From the NCBI GenBank assembly GCA_947627985.1, contig CANQYD010000001.1:86576-150575 (forward strand): a DNA stretch of 64,000 nucleotides. Reading direction: 5' to 3'. The translations under genes were made by a program, and so were the position numbers. The notes under the pieces were generated by a model. The model saw only the letters and a program-made list of their open reading frames with translations, did no database searches and was not told the DNA's origin. The DNA is from an uncultured Clostridia bacterium. GTDB lineage: Bacteria > Bacillota > Clostridia > Oscillospirales > Ruminococcaceae. The first letter of the stretch is position 1. Each line of letters starts with the position of its first letter. This document shows positions 18,446 to 25,820 of this stretch, piece by piece.

Positions 18446-18531
18446 AGCCGTCGCGGACTCCGTATCGTTCGCGACGGCATTTTTATAAGATAATGAATGC
18501 CGTCGCTCATTCACTCCGTCGCTCCGGCTTT
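18446..18531 (+). repeat. tRNA-downstream repeat, copy 1, with terminator hairpin
   Basis: This segment of about 86 nt begins at the base after the tRNA CCA and is repeated with a single mismatch after tRNA-Cys (27135-27220). It opens with a hairpin (GCCGTCGCG 18447-18455 / CGCGACGGC 18470-18478) followed by ATTTTTA, which serves as an intrinsic terminator. A second part repeats the ATGCCGTCGC motif in inverted form. A CCCC...GGGG hairpin follows (18534-18560). Confidence 0.85.
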
Positions 18532-18591
18532 TACCCCAAAAATGCAGGCATTTTCAGGGGGGAAGGGGAAAGTTTTAGGAGAGGCGTCATA

Positions 18592-18622
18592 GGGGAGAAC
18601 ACTTTTCAAAAGTGTTCTCCCC
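18592..18622 (+). repeat. GGGGAGAAC hairpin, copy 1
   Basis: A perfect inverted repeat, GGGGAGAACACTTTT and its complement around a single C. Two further copies at 21388-21419 and 27870-27900 have changed stems that still pair. All are preceded by TTTAGGA-type sequence. A T-run does not follow, so it may be a stable 3' structure rather than a terminator. Confidence 0.8.
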
Positions 18623-18662
18623 TATAATAACATTTAAAGGTCGGAGCGATATCAAATCGCCT

Positions 18663-18872
18663 TTACTTCACCACCCCGCCCCTGAACCCCTCGCTTATCT
18701 CTCTCAGTTCCTTCTTCCCATCAATATAATCCCTGTAAACTTCCAACATGTCCCCCGCGCCGTACAGTCCGCACGCCGAGCAGTTTTCGCACTCGTTTCC
18801 GTCGCACCCCAAGCCTTTCCTGACAATCTCCTCACGCTCTTTTCGGGTCGTGTCCTTGATCAGATATTTCAT
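18663..18872 (-). CDS. Small cysteine-rich protein, unknown function
   Basis: This is a 69-residue protein starting MKYLIKDTTRKEREEIV. It has a cysteine cluster, GCDGNECENCSACGLYG, at about residues 20-36, and then DYIDGKKELREI. I recall similar small proteins as common in Clostridia, sometimes with misleading purine-synthesis names; no function is established that I know of. The start at 18872 is set by GGAGGT seven bases upstream. The four cysteines could bind a metal. It stands alone, convergent with the tRNA-His side and divergent from pckA. Confidence 0.75.
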   Translation of the reverse strand: MKYLIKDTTRKEREEIVRKGLGCDGNECENCSACGLYGAGDMLEVYRDYIDGKKELREISEGFRGGVVK

Positions 18873-18984
18873 AATTTTACCTCCAATTCCAATTTTGAAG
18901 TTGTCAATATACACAGTATATCACAACACTTTTATGATTTCCGTGACTGTTGCTGAAAATTCTGTGAAATCTTTTGCATTTCGC

Positions 18985-19021
18985 TTGACATCTTGACAAA
19001 AGGATAATAAAATAGTATACG
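18985..19021 (+). promoter_or_regulatory. Two overlapping promoters for pckA
   Basis: Two consensus TTGACA boxes eight bases apart each have a -10 candidate at exactly 17 nt: TTGACA (18985-18990) with TAAAAT (19008-19013), and TTGACA (18993-18998) with TATACG (19016-19021). A leader of about 85 nt follows before pckA. Confidence 0.65.
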
Positions 19022-19111
19022 AGGAAAAGTTGGATTTTCCGACGACGGATTTTTACAGCTTTTCCCGGTGCAAGTTTACTGTTAATATTATATAAAAAGG
19101 AGAGTTTCATT

Positions 19112-20902
19112 ATGGCAACATTGACCAAAAACCCAAATGTAAACAAATGGGTCGATGAGATGATCGCACTTTGCAAACCCGACAAGGTCGTCTGGATCGA
19201 CGGCTCAAAGGATCAGCTTGACGGTCTCAGAGCCGAGGCAGTTTCCACCGGCGAGATGATCAAGCTCAACGAGGAAAAACTCCCGGGCTGTCTCTATCAC
19301 CGCACTCTTCCCAACGACGTCGCAAGAGTCGAGGACCGCACTTTTATCTGCTCAAGAAAGAAAGAGGACGCGGGACCGACTAACAACTGGTGCGACCCCA
19401 AGGAGATGTATGCGAAGCTCACCCCAATGTACGACGGCGTCATGAAGGGCAGAACGATGTACATTATCCCTTACTCCATGGGTCCTATCGGTTCGCCTCT
19501 TGCAAAGGTCGGCGTTGAGGTCACCGACTCCATCTACGTTGTCCTCAACATGGCGATCATGACCCGTATGGGCGCTGACGCCTTCAAGAATCTGGGAGAC
19601 ACCTCCGACGACTTCGTAAGAGGTCTGCATTCCAAAGCCGACGTAGATCCCGAAAAGAGATATATCGTGCAGTTCCCCGAGGACAACACGATCTGGTCTA
19701 TCAACTCCGCATACGGCGGAAACGTGCTCTTAGGCAAGAAGTGCTTCGCCCTCAGAATCGCCTCTTATCAGGGCAAAAACGAGGGTTGGATGGCAGAACA
19801 TATGCTGATTTTGGGCATCGAGAAGCCGAACGGCGAGATCAAATACGTCACCGCCGCTTTTCCGTCCGCCTGCGGCAAGACAAATCTTGCGATGCTCATT
19901 CCTCCGGAGGGATATACCAAGCGCGGTTATAAAGTCTGGACTGTCGGCGACGATATCGCATGGCTGAAGCCCGGTCCCGACGGCAGACTCTACGCCATAA
20001 ATCCCGAAAACGGCTTCTTCGGAGTAGCTCCCGGAACAAATGCCCACTCTAATTACAACGCCCTTGCCTCCACGAGAAAGAACACCATCTTCACCAACGT
20101 CGCTATAAATAACGACGACATGACCGTGTGGTGGGAGAAGCTCGATAACAATCCGCCTGTCAACGCGACAGAGTGGAAGGGCGAGAAGGTCAACGGTCCC
20201 GAGTATGTTGCCGCCGGCAATAAGCTCGCTCACCCGAATTCAAGATTTACAGCACCCGCCGAGAATTGCCCCTGCATTTCTCCCGAGTTCAACAACCCGC
20301 AGGGCGTGCCGATCTCTGCGATAATCTTCGGCGGCAGACGTGCAAAGACCGCTCCGCTGGTATACCAGTCCTTCAACTGGCAGCACGGCACCTTCGTCGG
20401 CTCCATCATGGCTTCCGAGACTACTGCCGCCGCTACCGGCGCAGTAGGCGTTGTGAGACGCGACCCGATGGCGATGCTTCCGTTCTGCGGATATCACATG
20501 GGCGACTACTGGGCGCACTGGCTTGAAATGGGCAAGATTTTGGGCGATAAGGCGCCGAAGATCTTCAATGTAAACTGGTTCAGAACCGACGAGAACGGCG
20601 ACTTCATCTGGCCCGGCTACGGCGACAACATGAGAGTTTTAGACTGGATCATCGACCGCTGCGAGGGCACTGTTGACGCGGTAGAGACCCCGATCGGCTA
20701 CGAGCCGAAGCCGGAGGATATCAATGTCGAAGGTCTTGACGGCATCACCACCGAGACGATTGCCGACCTCCTCTCGGTCGATAAGGACCTCTGGAAGGAA
20801 GAGGCAAAGGGCATCGGCGAGTTCTATCAGAAATTCGGCGACAAGCTCCCGAAGGAGATGGCAAAGGAGCTGTCCGACCTCGAGGCAAGGCTTTCCAAGT
20901 AA
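19112..20902 (+). CDS. pckA: Phosphoenolpyruvate carboxykinase (GTP)
   Basis: This is a 596-residue GTP-type PEPCK that interconverts oxaloacetate and PEP with GTP/GDP and Mn2+. The P-loop with the reactive cysteine is in FPSACGKTNLAMLIPP (near residue 250), followed by WTVGDDIAWL metal residues, the FGGRRAKTAPLVYQ segment and WFRTDENGDFIWPGYG at the nucleotide site. It is full length. AAGGAG lies upstream of the ATG and overlapping promoters precede it. In anaerobes this enzyme often runs in the carboxylating direction; that is inference here. Confidence 0.96.
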   Translation: MATLTKNPNVNKWVDEMIALCKPDKVVWIDGSKDQLDGLRAEAVSTGEMIKLNEEKLPGCLYHRTLPNDVARVEDRTFICSRKKEDAGPTNNWCDPKEMYAKLTPMYDGVMKGRTMYIIPYSMGPIGSPLAKVGVEVTDSIYVVLNMAIMTRMGADAFKNLGDTSDDFVRGLHSKADVDPEKRYIVQFPEDNTIWSINSAYGGNVLLGKKCFALRIASYQGKNEGWMAEHMLILGIEKPNGEIKYVTAAFPSACGKTNLAMLIPPEGYTKRGYKVWTVGDDIAWLKPGPDGRLYAINPENGFFGVAPGTNAHSNYNALASTRKNTIFTNVAINNDDMTVWWEKLDNNPPVNATEWKGEKVNGPEYVAAGNKLAHPNSRFTAPAENCPCISPEFNNPQGVPISAIIFGGRRAKTAPLVYQSFNWQHGTFVGSIMASETTAAATGAVGVVRRDPMAMLPFCGYHMGDYWAHWLEMGKILGDKAPKIFNVNWFRTDENGDFIWPGYGDNMRVLDWIIDRCEGTVDAVETPIGYEPKPEDINVEGLDGITTETIADLLSVDKDLWKEEAKGIGEFYQKFGDKLPKEMAKELSDLEARLSK

Positions 20903-20977
20903 GACGAGTTCAGAATGCAGAAATCAGATGTCAGATTCTGCACTCAGCCTTAAACGAGATAAGTCAAAAAGGTTTTG

Positions 20978-21340
20978 CCCCGCTTTTCCTTAAAAAGCGG
21001 GCGGGGTCGAGGGGCAGAGCCCCTCGTCGCCCGTCGCAACGGGCGAAATCCCCGCAAAAAGGACAGCGAGAGCTGTCCTTTTTGCTTTTATCGTTCATAG
21101 GAGCTCGGCGAAGCCGAGTGACAGCCCGGAGGGGTATGGGGAACCGTGCAACGGTGCCCCACATTGGGAGGGGGTATGGGGGAACCCTCGCCGAGGGTTC
21201 CCCCAACAAAAAATCGGCGACGAAGTCGCCCGGGAGCCGAGCGAAGCGAGGCTCAAAAAACCCCCTCCCCACCGGGGAGGGGCTGGGGTGGGGGAAGCCC
21301 GGAAAGGGGTATGGGGAAAACCCCGCAGGGGTTGTCCCCA
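20978..21340 (+). repeat. Composite multi-hairpin repeat, copy A
   Basis: A chain of hairpins after pckA. In order: CCCCGCTTTT/AAAAGCGG; CGAGGGGC-AGA-GCCCCTCG (21008-21026); CGCCCGT-CGCA-ACGGGCG (21028-21045); the constant AAATCCCCGCAAAA; the 12-bp palindrome AAAAAGGACAGC / GCTGTCCTTTTT (21056-21083), which is terminator-like; then a G/C-rich half with GGGGAACC...GGTGCCCC, GGCGACGAAGTCGCC, GCCGAGCGAAGCGAGGC and CCCCTCCCC...GGGGAGGGG modules. The first half recurs at 27532-27635, and the second half at 27648-27855 and, inverted, at 63862-63977. Confidence 0.85.
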
Positions 21341-21387
21341 TATATAACGAAAGTGGTTGTCAGCAGATTTTTAGGAAAGGGGTTTAA

Positions 21388-21419
21388 GGGGAGAACCCTT
21401 TTACAAAAGGGTTCTCCCC
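21388..21419 (+). repeat. GGGGAGAAC hairpin, copy 2
   Basis: GGGGAGAACCCTTTT pairs with AAAAGGGTTCTCCCC around AC. Compared with copy 1, the A-T pair in the upper stem is C-G. From 21420 to about 21777 I see no gene or clear signal, only degenerate repeat debris and a short AT-rich stretch. Confidence 0.8.
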
Positions 21420-21777
21420 TCGGATTTGCCGACCGAAGCTCGGCAAAATAGCAGTATGCTTTGAAAAACTGCTTTGTTACGACAGCATGGGAAATAAGGC
21501 AAGCCTTGATAATACGCAAGTGCCCCATATCCTCCGCTCCCTTTGCCAAAAGGTAAATCAAATTCCCGCAAGAGCAGAAATTTGATATGCTGTTTAAAGC
21601 AGACCCCCACCCCCGCCGAAGCTTGTGCAGACTTAAAGTCAAGCGGAACCCCCTTCTCCTAAAAAAAGGAGGGGGGAAAGGCTTTGAAAAGCGTCCTTCC
21701 CTAAATATTTTCCCACCCTTTGTGCAACATTAACCTTTTAACATCAATCTTTGACATATTTTCTACCTATTTGCCGA

Positions 21778-21805
21778 TTTACATTCCCGAAAAAGCGTGT
21801 ATAAT
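21778..21805 (+). promoter_or_regulatory. Possible promoter of a short non-coding transcript
   Basis: TTTACA (21778-21783), a 16-nt spacer and TATAAT (21800-21805). No open reading frame with a ribosome-binding site follows before the strong hairpin at 21860-21894. Confidence 0.45.
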
Positions 21806-21811
21806 ATTTAT

Positions 21812-21904
21812 TAAGGCACGCTATCACGACATCTTCATAATATAATGTTCCAAGTAAATGCAAAGCGGGGGAGTGAAAAGCTCTCCCGTTTTGCGTTGTT
21901 GCAT
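21812..21904 (+). ncRNA. Candidate small RNA ending in a hairpin
   Basis: This tentative transcript of about 95 nt lies between the promoter at 21778-21805 and a 14-bp hairpin (21860-21894, GCAAAGCGGGGGAG / CTCTCCCGTTTTGC) followed by a loose T-rich tail (GTTGTTGCATTTTT). No known RNA family is recognised. It could instead be the leader of the downstream sigma factor gene. Confidence 0.3.
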
Positions 21905-21926
21905 TTTTCGCGCGGCATGATATAAT
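21899..21926 (+). promoter_or_regulatory. Promoter candidate for the ECF sigma operon
   Basis: TTGCAT (21899-21904), a 16-nt spacer, and an extended -10 TGATATAAT (-10 at 21921-21926). Farther down, a perfect 12-bp palindrome CTGCATATGCAG lies within the leader and might be an operator. No confident ECF-type autoregulated promoter was identified. Confidence 0.5.
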
Positions 21927-22001
21927 AAAAATATTCTAAACCCTGCATATGCAGCCGCGTTTTTGCGACATATATAGTAGAAGACGCAAGGAGGGATAAA
22001 A

Positions 22002-22556
22002 ATGGAGGACGCCGAGATCATTGCGCTGTATCATCGCCGTGACGAACGTGCAATCACCGAGACCGACATCGCTCACGGTGCTTTCTGCCGAAGGATCGCG
22101 ATAAATATTTTGGACATACGGGAGGACGCCGAGGAGTGCGTCAACGATACTTGGCTCGCGGCATGGAATAAAATGCCGCCGGACAGACCCGACTGCCTTC
22201 GTGCTTTCTTGGGTCGTATCACGAGAAATCTCTCAATTTCAAGATTTCGGAAGATCAGGGCAAAAAAGCGCTTTTCCGGCATGGAGATCATGCTGAGCGA
22301 GCTCGGGGAATGCATATCCGACTCAAATGTTGATAAAGACATCGACGGCAGGGAGCTTTCGCGTATCATCTCGGGGTGGCTCGACCGCTTGGACAGAACC
22401 GACCGAGCCCTTTTTGTCCGCAGATATTGGTACGGCGATCAGCTCAAAAATTTAGCGGAGGAGTGCGGGATCCCGGTGGACAAACTCGCAAGGAAGATGC
22501 AGCGGCTCCGTCTGAGCCTCAAAAAAGAACTCGAAAAGGAGGGCGTCGAAATATGA
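22002..22556 (+). CDS. ECF-family RNA polymerase sigma factor
   Basis: This is a 184-residue sigma-70 family protein with region 2 at about 20-85 (DIREDAEECVNDTWLAAWN, then ITRNLSISRFRKIRAKK) and region 4 at about 120-175 (RTDRALFVRRYWYGDQLK, HTH and a basic C-terminus). Region 3 is absent, as in ECF factors. AAGGAGG precedes the ATG at 22002. The stop overlaps the ATG of the downstream membrane protein gene (ATGA), the arrangement of sigma/anti-sigma pairs. Region 4 helix LAEECGIPVDKLARKMQRLR would contact the -35 element of unknown target genes. Confidence 0.88.
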   Translation: MEDAEIIALYHRRDERAITETDIAHGAFCRRIAINILDIREDAEECVNDTWLAAWNKMPPDRPDCLRAFLGRITRNLSISRFRKIRAKKRFSGMEIMLSELGECISDSNVDKDIDGRELSRIISGWLDRLDRTDRALFVRRYWYGDQLKNLAEECGIPVDKLARKMQRLRLSLKKELEKEGVEI

Positions 22557-24313
22557 ACGAAGAGGACCTTTACGACGGCATCACAAATATCCGGGACGAC
22601 CAAATCAGTGCTGCGGAGGAACTTCCAAAGTCCCGAAAAACTCCATGGCTAAAGGCTTTGCCGATAGCTGCCGCGTTCATTCTCGTTGCAGCCGTCGGGA
22701 TATATCTCTCAGCCCTCGGCAGAGATAATTTCAATAAAATTCCCGATGAAGATGACCCTGCCCCTCCCTCGGTTACGACGGTTTTTGAAACCTTGCCGTC
22801 TCCTTCCTCAACTTCAGCATTGACATCTTCATCTCCGACCGAATCTGCACCGCCCGCACTTACCACGGAAATCCCGGCTACCGTACTTTTACCCGATACA
22901 ATGTCCGCCGAACCCGGCTCTACCCACACTATCGCCGAGATCACACCCGAACCCGAGATAACAAAATCCACCGTACCCAAAGAAACCGTCGCAACTGACC
23001 TCCCGCAGACGGAATCATCAGCCCCAAAAAGCAAACCCGAGACCCAATCCGACCCCGAACCCATCGAAAATAAAGTCGGACACGCGCTCATGCTTGCAAG
23101 CCCCAACTATTCCGAAACGATCGCATACCGGGAGGACATGTCGCAGGAGGAGATTTTGGAATATTACAGCGCCCGCGTTGAAAAGGGTCAGCTCTCAAAG
23201 ACATACAGCAGCCGCCTCGGGGGATTCACCGAGAAGATCATGCCGGCGCTCCTAACAAATTCCGGGGACCGAAACCGCGTATGTTCGCCTCTTAATCTCT
23301 ATCTTTCCCTCGCGATGCTTACCGAGATCACCGACGGCAGCACCAAATCTCAGCTCCTCGATCTTTTGGACTGCCAAGATGAAGACGCCCTCCGCGAGAC
23401 CGCCGACGCCGTCTACAGGACGAATTACACCTTCGACCCGACCTTTGTCAGCAAGCTTGCAAATTCCGTCTGGTTAAGCGATGATTTTAGATATTTTAAG
23501 CCGCCGATATCGACGCTTTCCGAAACCTACCGAGCCTCCGTTTACAGCGGCAGAATGGGAAGCGGGGAATATGACGAAATGCTCCGCTCTTGGGCTGATG
23601 AGAACACCGGCGGGCTTCTTGACGGCATGACCTCCTCCCTGCACTTTGACCCCGAGACCGTGATATCTCTTGCCTCCACCGTCTATTTCAGCGGCAGATG
23701 GTCGGAAGAATTCAATGAGGACATGACCGACGCCGGAATTTTCCACACGCCTTCCAAAGACGCCGAAGCCGATTTTATGCATGCAAAACGCGATACCTCC
23801 TATTATTGGAGCGATCACTTTTCCGCGATAAATTTAAACATATCGGACGGTCCCTGCTCGCTCTGGCTCTTTTTGCCTGACGAAGGCGTGAGCACAGATG
23901 AGCTGATAAACAGCGGTGAAATAACCGACTTTTTAAGCGCCGGGATCACACAGCGAAACAGCAAGTTTGTAAACGTCAACATGTCGATACCGAAGTTTGA
24001 CGTCATGGGAGGCGCCGATATCAAAAGCTCCCTGAAAGCCCTCGGCGTGGCTGATATTTTCGACCCCGACAGTGCCGACTTTTCGCCGCTTGTGGGTGAT
24101 GATAAGGCATTTTTGTCCGGGATCATGCATGACGTCCGCGTCAAAATCGATGAAGAGGGGATAGAGGGAGCGGCGCTTACTGTTTCGGCTGTCGCGGGAG
24201 ACCCTATGCCTCCCGATGAAAAAGCCGATTTTATCCTCGACCGACCATTTGTCTTTGCCGTCACGACATATAACGACTGCCCTATATTTGCGGGAGTTGT
24301 GAATGAACCGTAA
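22553..24313 (+). CDS. Membrane-anchored serpin with anti-sigma-like N-terminus
   Basis: This is a 586-residue single-pass protein. Residues 1-34 (MNEEDLYDGITNIRDDQISA and a basic PKSRKTPWLK) resemble the cytoplasmic head of ECF-linked membrane anti-sigma proteins of Clostridia. A helix spans about 35-55. Residues 60-175 are a Pro/Thr/Ser/Glu-rich linker, and 176-586 are a serpin domain. Serpin marks include WADENTGGLLDGM (347-359), LASTVYFSGRWSEEF (373-387), IPKF (479-482), a DEEGIEGAA hinge (533-541) and the ending DRPFVFAV...IFAGVVNEP. The ATG overlaps the sigma stop. Serpins are suicide inhibitors of serine/cysteine proteases. A role as extracellular sensor controlling the sigma factor is inference. 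Confidence 0.85.
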   Translation: MNEEDLYDGITNIRDDQISAAEELPKSRKTPWLKALPIAAAFILVAAVGIYLSALGRDNFNKIPDEDDPAPPSVTTVFETLPSPSSTSALTSSSPTESAPPALTTEIPATVLLPDTMSAEPGSTHTIAEITPEPEITKSTVPKETVATDLPQTESSAPKSKPETQSDPEPIENKVGHALMLASPNYSETIAYREDMSQEEILEYYSARVEKGQLSKTYSSRLGGFTEKIMPALLTNSGDRNRVCSPLNLYLSLAMLTEITDGSTKSQLLDLLDCQDEDALRETADAVYRTNYTFDPTFVSKLANSVWLSDDFRYFKPPISTLSETYRASVYSGRMGSGEYDEMLRSWADENTGGLLDGMTSSLHFDPETVISLASTVYFSGRWSEEFNEDMTDAGIFHTPSKDAEADFMHAKRDTSYYWSDHFSAINLNISDGPCSLWLFLPDEGVSTDELINSGEITDFLSAGITQRNSKFVNVNMSIPKFDVMGGADIKSSLKALGVADIFDPDSADFSPLVGDDKAFLSGIMHDVRVKIDEEGIEGAALTVSAVAGDPMPPDEKADFILDRPFVFAVTTYNDCPIFAGVVNEP

Positions 24314-24345
24314 AAAATTGAGCCGATCCCAAAGCGGGTCGGCTC
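24312..24345 (-). terminator. Terminator of the small reverse gene
   Basis: A 10-bp stem (GAGCCGACCC... / ...GGATCGGCTC, loop GCTTTG) is followed on the reverse strand by AATTTTTTAC. It may also slow forward transcription leaving the serpin gene, but there the T-run is weak. Confidence 0.7.
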
Positions 24346-24350
24346 GAAGT

Positions 24351-24491
24351 TTATCTGTTCACGATGGGAAGACAGATGTTATTAACAAAGACGTATGCGC
24401 TCGGTCTGATGAGCTTTTCAAACTGCTTTCTGCCGTCGTGAAGCCTTTTTACGCTCATAAGCTTTCTTCTTAAGTCAAACTCGTTTTTCAT
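24351..24491 (-). CDS. Small basic protein, unknown function
   Basis: This is a 46-residue open frame starting MKNEFDLRRKLMSVKRLHDG and ending NNICLPIVNR. A CGGAGG ribosome-binding site lies eight bases upstream, and a good intrinsic terminator starts five bases after the stop, so it looks like a genuine short gene. The first half is helical and basic. It is divergent from the araC-type gene, with their start regions about 120 bases apart. No homology is recognised. Confidence 0.6.
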   Translation of the reverse strand: MKNEFDLRRKLMSVKRLHDGRKQFEKLIRPSAYVFVNNICLPIVNR

Positions 24492-24565
24492 AATTAAGCC
24501 TCCGAAATTAAATATTCAGGACCTCAGCCTGTGATCATATTATATCCCGAAATTTTAAAAAAGGC

Positions 24566-24594
24566 TTGCAGAATTTTTGCTTTTGTGGTATGAT
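24566..24594 (+). promoter_or_regulatory. Promoter of the AraC-type gene
   Basis: TTGCAG (24566-24571), a 17-nt spacer and TATGAT (24589-24594), 20 bases before the ATG at 24614. The leader is short, with GAGGTGAT serving as ribosome-binding site. Confidence 0.7.
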
Positions 24595-24613
24595 TTTTGT
24601 ATGAGGTGATAAA

Positions 24614-25348
24614 ATGGGTTATACGGTTAGCGACAAGAAGCTCAAATATCTTGAATTTATCCATCGCGAGGAGTCAAAGCGGCACCATACATACACCGAA
24701 GATATGTATCAGTACGACCTCTTAAAAGCGGGGGATATGAAGGCGGTGGAGGTCGGGCACAAGATGTTCTCCTCAAATCTGACGGGGCACATCTCCGACG
24801 ACCCTCTGAGAAATTATAAATATTTATTCGTAGCCGCGACAACCCTTGCCTGCCGAGCGGCGATCTCGGGAGGAATGGAATCGGAGAGGGCTTTTAATAT
24901 CAGCGACCTTTATATCTTAAAGATGGACACCCTTAATTCCGTCGATGATGTTATCTCCCTGCATTCGGAAATGCTCGAATTTTACACAAAGGAGATGGCA
25001 GGACTTGACAAGGGAAAGGTCTATTCAAAGCCGGTGATTCAGAGCATAGACTATATCTACAATCATCTTCATGAGAACATCGGTCTTGCGACTCTTTCCG
25101 AGCACACGAACCTGAACGGGAGCTATCTCTCAACTTTATTCAAGCGGGAGACCGGAAAGACCGTCACTGAGTACATTCTTTCAAAGAGAATGGAAGCCGC
25201 GGAAAATATGCTGAAATTTTCCGATTACAGCTGCTCCGAGATCGGCGCGATACTTGCATTCAGCTCTCAGAGCCACTTTACGCGGGTATTTAAATCCTAC
25301 ACCGGGAAAACTCCCGCCGAGTACCGAAGAAACAATTATCCCGGCTAA
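24614..25348 (+). CDS. AraC family transcriptional regulator
   Basis: This is a 244-residue regulator. The C-terminal AraC DNA-binding domain covers about 135-240: IDYIYNHLHENIGLATLSEH, NGSYLSTLFKRETGKTVTEY, then MLKFSDYSCSEIGAILAF and SQSHFTRVFKSYTGKTPAEY. The N-terminal 130 residues are helical and do not resemble a cupin sugar sensor; they look like the ligand-free or unknown sensor type seen in Clostridia. It is probably a regulator of neighbouring genes, such as the two membrane proteins downstream, but the target is unknown. Confidence 0.9.
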   Translation: MGYTVSDKKLKYLEFIHREESKRHHTYTEDMYQYDLLKAGDMKAVEVGHKMFSSNLTGHISDDPLRNYKYLFVAATTLACRAAISGGMESERAFNISDLYILKMDTLNSVDDVISLHSEMLEFYTKEMAGLDKGKVYSKPVIQSIDYIYNHLHENIGLATLSEHTNLNGSYLSTLFKRETGKTVTEYILSKRMEAAENMLKFSDYSCSEIGAILAFSSQSHFTRVFKSYTGKTPAEYRRNNYPG

Positions 25349-25391
25349 ACATCGATAAACAATAAAACCAATTTAATTTTCGGAGGACATC

Positions 25392-25820
25392 ATGCATAAG
25401 ACAACAAAAATCGTTCTGATAATCTGCGCGGCTGCAATTTTACTGACAATAGGCTGGTTCGTTTTAAACCGCTACGGCTATAATCACCCGTCTTTGACGG
25501 TATCGTTCATAACTTCGGGGGAAGGGGACCGCACGATGACGATGCCGCATATCGAGATCAAAGAGCGCTCATCGATGGGTGTATCAGAGAGCTGGAACGA
25601 CCGCTATTTTGAGGCGTATGAGATAGTCGATCAGATGATAGCGTATGCAAATTCCTGCCGCACCGACGAGCCCTATAACTTTGACAGCAAGGTCGAGACA
25701 GTTGACGGCAAGACCGTTTTCACGCTGAGCGGGGAATATACCGAAAACGGCGAAGTGAAGCAGGTTCTTAAGACATATTCGCTTGATTATATTCTGACAG
25801 AGGACATTGAGGAGCACTGA
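25392..25820 (+). CDS. Membrane-anchored protein with domain shared by the next gene
   Basis: This is a 142-residue protein of unknown function. It has an N-terminal helix at about 6-25, then an extracytoplasmic domain starting HPSLTVSFITSGEGD and ending GEYTENGEV...LKTYSLDYILTE. The same domain pattern occurs twice in the following gene. CGGAGG precedes the ATG at 25392. The stop touches the start of the next gene, so the two form an operon behind the AraC gene. Confidence 0.7.
   Translation: MHKTTKIVLIICAAAILLTIGWFVLNRYGYNHPSLTVSFITSGEGDRTMTMPHIEIKERSSMGVSESWNDRYFEAYEIVDQMIAYANSCRTDEPYNFDSKVETVDGKTVFTLSGEYTENGEVKQVLKTYSLDYILTEDIEEH

Noticed and set aside
20978..21420. CRISPR array
   Set aside because: The repeats are unequal hairpin modules without regular spacers, and no cas genes are present in the window.
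21082..21451. 101-residue frames across the composite repeat
   Set aside because: They lie entirely in palindromic repeat sequence with biased Gly/Arg/Pro content and no ribosome-binding site.
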